Source: CAIUPE01 sp037131735
Lineage (GTDB): Bacteria; Pseudomonadota; Alphaproteobacteria; Rhizobiales; Beijerinckiaceae
Direction: 5' to 3'
DNA: 64,000 nt
Assembly (NCBI GenBank): GCA_037131735.1
Contig: JBAXQM010000004.1
Span: forward strand, 1-64,000
The notes under the pieces are model-generated. The model was not told the origin of the DNA. It saw only the letters and a program-made list of their open reading frames with translations, and searched no databases. Made by a program: the position numbers and the translations under genes. Positions 60,235-64,000 of the stretch are shown here, one piece after another (the stretch's first letter is position 1; the number at the start of each line of letters is the position of its first letter).

Positions 60235-61362
60235 ATGAGCTTTGTCATTGATTGTCTATTGATTGCGATTGGGCTCATCGCGCTCGGCGTTTTGATCTGG
60301 CTCGGGCAGACGCTTAAACAGGCTCGCGAAGACCGCATGCTTGAAGCGGCAGCTGCGCTTGAGCGTCAACGTCGCCTTGATGATGAGATGGCGGCGGTAA
60401 AGCGGCTTCAATCGGAAGTCACTGGACGTATCGAAACACTCACCCAAAGTGTTGGGCAACGTTTTGACAGTTTGCAAAACCGCGTCGGCGACGGCCTCAA
60501 AGAGAATGTCAAAGAGACAACCGAAAGTCTCTCTAAGTTGAATGAGCGATTGGCGGTGATCGATGCCGCGCAGAAAAATCTCACCTCGCTCACCAGCGAA
60601 GTGATGACGCTTAGAGAAGTGCTCTCCAACAAACAGGCACGCGGTGCCTTCGGCCAAGGCCGGATGGAAGCGATCATTCGCGATGCACTGCCCCCGCAAA
60701 GTTTCGAATTTCAAGCAACGCTTAAGAGCGGCAAGCGTCCCGATTGCATTATTCATCTACCCAATGATCCGCGACCCTTGGTTATTGATGCGAAATTTCC
60801 GTTAGAAAGCATCACCGCCTTTCGCGATGCCAAGAATGATGACGAAAAGAAGATAGCCGTGGCGCGCGTGCGCACGGATGTCTCGACCCATCTCAAGGAC
60901 ATTGCTGAGAAATATATTATTCAGGGCGAGACGCAGGAACTGGCGATCATGTTTGTGCCGTCAGAATCGATTTATGCCGATCTGCATGAATTTTTCGACG
61001 ACCTTATTCAAAAGGCTCAACGCGCGCGCATTATGATTGCCTCCCCCTCCCTTTTGATGATGGCAGTGCAAATGTTGCAAGTCATTGTGAAAGATTCACG
61101 TATGCGGGAACAGGCACATCTCGTGCAAAGCGAGGTCGGAAAAATTCTCGATGATATAAATCGGCTGAGTGATCGCGTCGGCAAACTCGCTTCGCATTTC
61201 AACCAAGCGCAAACCGATATCCAACAGATCACGACATCAACGGATAAGATTGCGCGTCGTGCAGAAAAAATTACGTCGATGGAGCTTGAAGATCAAAATG
61301 CGCTTGATCAGTCCTCGTCTGAAAAAATCGTGCGTTTATTGCCGCGCGACGGCACGGATTAA
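60235..61362 (+). CDS. rmuC: DNA recombination protein RmuC
   Basis: 375 residues: N-terminal membrane helix (IDCLLIAIGLIALGVLIWLG), a long coiled coil (about 25-140), then the RmuC nuclease-like core: GAFGQGRMEAIIRDALPPQSFEFQATLKSGKRPDCIIHLPNDPRPLVIDAKFPLE and ETQELAIMFVPSESIYADLHE. RmuC limits inversions and repeats in E. coli. Divergent from def. Confidence 0.93.
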   Translation: MSFVIDCLLIAIGLIALGVLIWLGQTLKQAREDRMLEAAAALERQRRLDDEMAAVKRLQSEVTGRIETLTQSVGQRFDSLQNRVGDGLKENVKETTESLSKLNERLAVIDAAQKNLTSLTSEVMTLREVLSNKQARGAFGQGRMEAIIRDALPPQSFEFQATLKSGKRPDCIIHLPNDPRPLVIDAKFPLESITAFRDAKNDDEKKIAVARVRTDVSTHLKDIAEKYIIQGETQELAIMFVPSESIYADLHEFFDDLIQKAQRARIMIASPSLLMMAVQMLQVIVKDSRMREQAHLVQSEVGKILDDINRLSDRVGKLASHFNQAQTDIQQITTSTDKIARRAEKITSMELEDQNALDQSSSEKIVRLLPRDGTD

Positions 61363-61387
61363 AGCTCAAGCTAATTAGAGATTATAC

Positions 61388-62605
61388 TCAGTGATCGGTG
61401 AGTAGCCGATCCCGATCGCGCAAGGCAGGAAAGAATTTCGTCCAGAGTGCAACTACAATCAACGTTCCGATACCGCCGATGACAACGGATGGCACCGTCC
61501 CCAAAGCGGCGGCCATCATACCGCTTTCAAATTCACCCAACTCATTCGATGCACCGATGAAGACAGTTGATACGGCCGATACCCGGCCCCGCATCGCATC
61601 GGGTGTTTCCGATTGCACCAAAGTTTGCCGAATATAGACACTAATCATATCGGAAGCGCCCATCACAACAAGTGCTAGCAAAGAGAGCCAGAAATTTGTT
61701 GAGAGCCCAAAAACAATGATCGTCACCCCGAAGACGGCAACAGAGATCAGCATAATACGACCAGAATTCCGATTGACCGGAAAACGCGTCAATATTATCG
61801 CCATCAGAATAGCGCCCACAGAAATGGCGCTTCGCAGAACACCCAAGCCCCAAGGACCCGTCATCAGAATATCATGAGCATAAACGGGCAAGAGTGCGGA
61901 AGCGCCCCCAAGCAGCACGGCAAAGAGGTCAAGTGAGATCGCACCCAAGATGACCGGCTTTTCGCGCATGAATTGAATGCCCGCTAAAGCAGCTTTGAGT
62001 GTTGCCGGTTCACGTTTTGACGGTTCAGGACGCGTCTGAATGCCGATGAGGCAAAAACATGACCCGATAAACATCAAACCCGCGATACCAAACACCGTTC
62101 CAGGTCCAAAAATATAGAGAAAGCCGCCGAGTGCAGGGCCCGCAATCGATGCTGATTGCCAAGCTGTCGTGCTCCATGAAATTGCATTTGGCAAAGCTTC
62201 ACGCGAGACCAATGTAGGCATCAAGGCTTGCGTTGCCGGGTTTGAAAAAGAGCGTGCAAAGCCCAACAAAATCGTGATGCCATAGACGGCATAGAGAGCT
62301 GGCGCGCCGATGATCGCGCAGACAATCAAACCGACCGAGCCAATGGCAATTAAAATATAACAGATGATCGCGATCCAGCGCCGATCAAACCGATCAGCAA
62401 CATGGCCTGAGATTAACGACATTGTGAGCACGGGAAGAAACGACGCCAACCCGATGAGCCCTAAGGCAAAGGCGCTGCCTGTCATTTCGTAGACAAGCCA
62501 GCCCAACGCCACCACTTCCATCTGATGGCCAAGAGCCGATAAAACGCGCGAAGCAAAGAAAAAACGATAATCGCGCGAAGCGAAAGCAGAAGAGGATGAG
62601 GACAC
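61388..62605 (-). CDS. MFS transporter (EntS/MFS_3-like)
   Basis: 405 residues with about twelve helices. FFFASRVLSALGHQMEVVALGWLVYEMTGSAFALGLIGLASFLP and SGHVADRFDRRWIAIICYIL match the enterobactin-exporter-like MFS_3 group, as does SVYIRQTLVQSETPDAMRGRVSAVSTVF. The start is GTG at 62605. Substrate unknown. Confidence 0.85.
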   Translation of the reverse strand: MSSSSSAFASRDYRFFFASRVLSALGHQMEVVALGWLVYEMTGSAFALGLIGLASFLPVLTMSLISGHVADRFDRRWIAIICYILIAIGSVGLIVCAIIGAPALYAVYGITILLGFARSFSNPATQALMPTLVSREALPNAISWSTTAWQSASIAGPALGGFLYIFGPGTVFGIAGLMFIGSCFCLIGIQTRPEPSKREPATLKAALAGIQFMREKPVILGAISLDLFAVLLGGASALLPVYAHDILMTGPWGLGVLRSAISVGAILMAIILTRFPVNRNSGRIMLISVAVFGVTIIVFGLSTNFWLSLLALVVMGASDMISVYIRQTLVQSETPDAMRGRVSAVSTVFIGASNELGEFESGMMAAALGTVPSVVIGGIGTLIVVALWTKFFPALRDRDRLLTDH

Positions 62606-62632
62606 GAAGGTCTCTTATTTAAAAACTAAAAC

Positions 62633-64000
62633 TTACACATCCAAATTAGCAACGCTCAAGGCGTTGGTCTGGATGAATTCGCGACGCGGTTCAACAACAT
62701 CGCCCATAAGTTTGGTGAAGATGTCATCGGCATCAACCGCTTCACGCACTCTGACTTGCAAGAGCGAGCGCACATTGCGATCAAGCGTTGTTTCCCACAA
62801 TTGCTCAGGGTTCATTTCGCCGAGGCCTTTATAGCGCTGCATGGAGAGGCCCTTGCGGCCAACAGCTGTCACGGCATCAAACAAAGCCACAGGTCCGGTG
62901 ACAAGTGTATCATCGCCCTTACGCGAGAGGGCAGCCGGCTGGCTATAGACATCGCCCAGTGTTGCCGAATGTTCGGAGAGCTTCATTGCATCAGCAGAGG
63001 CAAGCAAAGCTTGATCCAAATTGGCGACCTGCTTCACGCCGCGCACAATACGCTCGAGACTATAGCCGCTCTTCTCAACACGACCGGTCCATCCGCGTTC
63101 TGTATCTTCAGCCAACGCATCAAGCCGAGCCGCCAAAGACGCAACGCCTTGTTCAGCGGCTGCCACATCAGTGATGGGCTTCAACAGACCTTCAATAGCC
63201 GCTTGTTCAACAATTGTCTTGTCATAACGCGAGTGTAATCCGCCCAGCACCGTGCGCACGAGTCGCGATTCATCAATCAGCTTTTTGAGATCAAGACCCG
63301 AACGCTCTTCGCCCGACGCCAGACGCAAAATCGCGCCCTCAATGCCGTTATCGATGAGATAATCTTCGAGCGCGCGTTCGTCTTTCACATATTGCTGCGA
63401 TTTGCCGCGCGTTACTTTGTAAAGCGGGGGCTGCGCAATATAGAGATGACCACGTTCGATCAATTCTGGCATCTGACGGAAGAAGAAGGTCAACAGCAAC
63501 GTGCGAATATGCGAGCCGTCAACGTCAGCATCCGTCATGATGATGATTTTGTGATAACGCAATTTATCGACATTGAATTCATCTTTGCCAATGCCCGTGC
63601 CCAGCGCGGTGATCAGCGTGCCAATTTCTTGGCTCGACAACATTTTGTCGAAACGTGCGCGTTCAACATTCAAAATTTTACCACGCAGTGGCAACACGGC
63701 TTGATATTCGCGGTTGCGGCCCTGCTTAGCTGAACCACCGGCCGAGTCACCTTCGACGATGAAGATTTCAGCATTGGCTGGATCACGTTCCTGACAATCA
63801 GCAAGCTTGCCGGGAAGATTGGCGACATCAAGCGCGCCTTTGCGCCGTGTGAGTTCGCGTGCCTTACGCGCCGCTTCACGCGCCGCAGCCGCTTCCACCA
63901 CTTTACCAACAATGGTTTTTGCATCGGCCGGATGTTCTTCAAACCATGTCGCGAGCGATTCACCGAGCGCGCTCTCAACAACAGGGCGCACTTCAGAGGA
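62633..64000 (-). CDS. gyrB: DNA gyrase subunit B, C-terminal part (5' end cut by window edge)
   Basis: The last 455 residues of GyrB run off the right edge. The Toprim domain shows IFIVEGDSAGGSAKQGRNREYQAVLPLRGKILNVERARFDKMLSSQEIGTLI and MTDADVDGSHIRTLLLTFFFRQMPELIERGHLYIAQPPLYKV. The end has MQRYKGLGEMNPEQLWETTLDRNVRSLLQV. YacG, its inhibitor, is encoded at 7053. An extra stretch between about residues 205 and 385 of the fragment is longer than in ParE, supporting GyrB. Confidence 0.93.
   Translation of the reverse strand, partial: SSEVRPVVESALGESLATWFEEHPADAKTIVGKVVEAAAAREAARKARELTRRKGALDVANLPGKLADCQERDPANAEIFIVEGDSAGGSAKQGRNREYQAVLPLRGKILNVERARFDKMLSSQEIGTLITALGTGIGKDEFNVDKLRYHKIIIMTDADVDGSHIRTLLLTFFFRQMPELIERGHLYIAQPPLYKVTRGKSQQYVKDERALEDYLIDNGIEGAILRLASGEERSGLDLKKLIDESRLVRTVLGGLHSRYDKTIVEQAAIEGLLKPITDVAAAEQGVASLAARLDALAEDTERGWTGRVEKSGYSLERIVRGVKQVANLDQALLASADAMKLSEHSATLGDVYSQPAALSRKGDDTLVTGPVALFDAVTAVGRKGLSMQRYKGLGEMNPEQLWETTLDRNVRSLLQVRVREAVDADDIFTKLMGDVVEPRREFIQTNALSVANLDV

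Overview
The window reads as chromosome of an alphaproteobacterium, most likely order Hyphomicrobiales (Rhizobiales). The evidence is the gene content and order: murA / DUF2948 / hisD / UPF0262 / low-molecular-weight phosphatase, infA-maf-yacG, class I LysRS, an aqpS-arsC pair, cobS beside a DUF1289 gene, and DUF2865 and DUF952 proteins. I cannot place the genus. GC is moderate in the core and falls sharply in the 26-31 kb accessory stretch. No rRNA, transposase, integrase or CRISPR array was seen.

Layout. 1-7 kb: bioY (cut by the left edge), selO, pgi, a TPR/SPINDLY-type glycosyltransferase and a phospholipase-D-like nuclease. 7-13 kb: a mostly minus-strand block of yacG, maf, infA, pssA, psd, an Atm1-type ABC exporter and a LysM protein. 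13-26 kb: housekeeping metabolism and translation (LOG hydrolase, cimA, GNAT, cysS, DUF2865, gltX, nadE, a DODA-like dioxygenase, arsC, aqpS, class II DAHP synthase). 26-31 kb: accessory region. 31-36 kb: gor, rpiA, gph, copper-associated genes, an isolated fliN and small secreted or His-rich proteins. 36-44 kb: tRNA-Thr, the murA-hisD block, phosphatases, a 2OG oxygenase, tRNA-Gly with a duplicated 3' end and palindromic repeats, and a SCO protein. 44-64 kb: a GT2 glycosyltransferase, lysS, regulators, pyrD, an oligopeptide-type ABC importer, dusA, TauE/SafE, cobS, truA-fmt-def, rmuC, an MFS protein and the 3' part of gyrB (cut by the right edge).

Main discovery. At 28.9-31.1 kb lies a previously unlabelled retron of the nucleoside-deoxyribosyltransferase (type II-A, Ec86/Eco1-like) class. 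It has an NDT-like effector, a separate winged-helix protein, a structured msr-msd RNA whose a1/a2 ends pair over 13 bp, and a reverse transcriptase carrying the retron hallmarks NAxxH, YADD and VTG. The island is AT-rich and flanked by a 117-bp direct repeat of the 3' end of gor (111 of 117 identical), so it looks like an insertion at that gene end. Just upstream are a BrnT/BrnA toxin-antitoxin pair, whose brnT is frameshifted near its start, and a small toxin/immunity pair under a near-consensus promoter. Together these make a defence and conflict-gene hotspot of about 5 kb.

All calls are from reading the sequence. Names of families come from motif recognition, not database searches.
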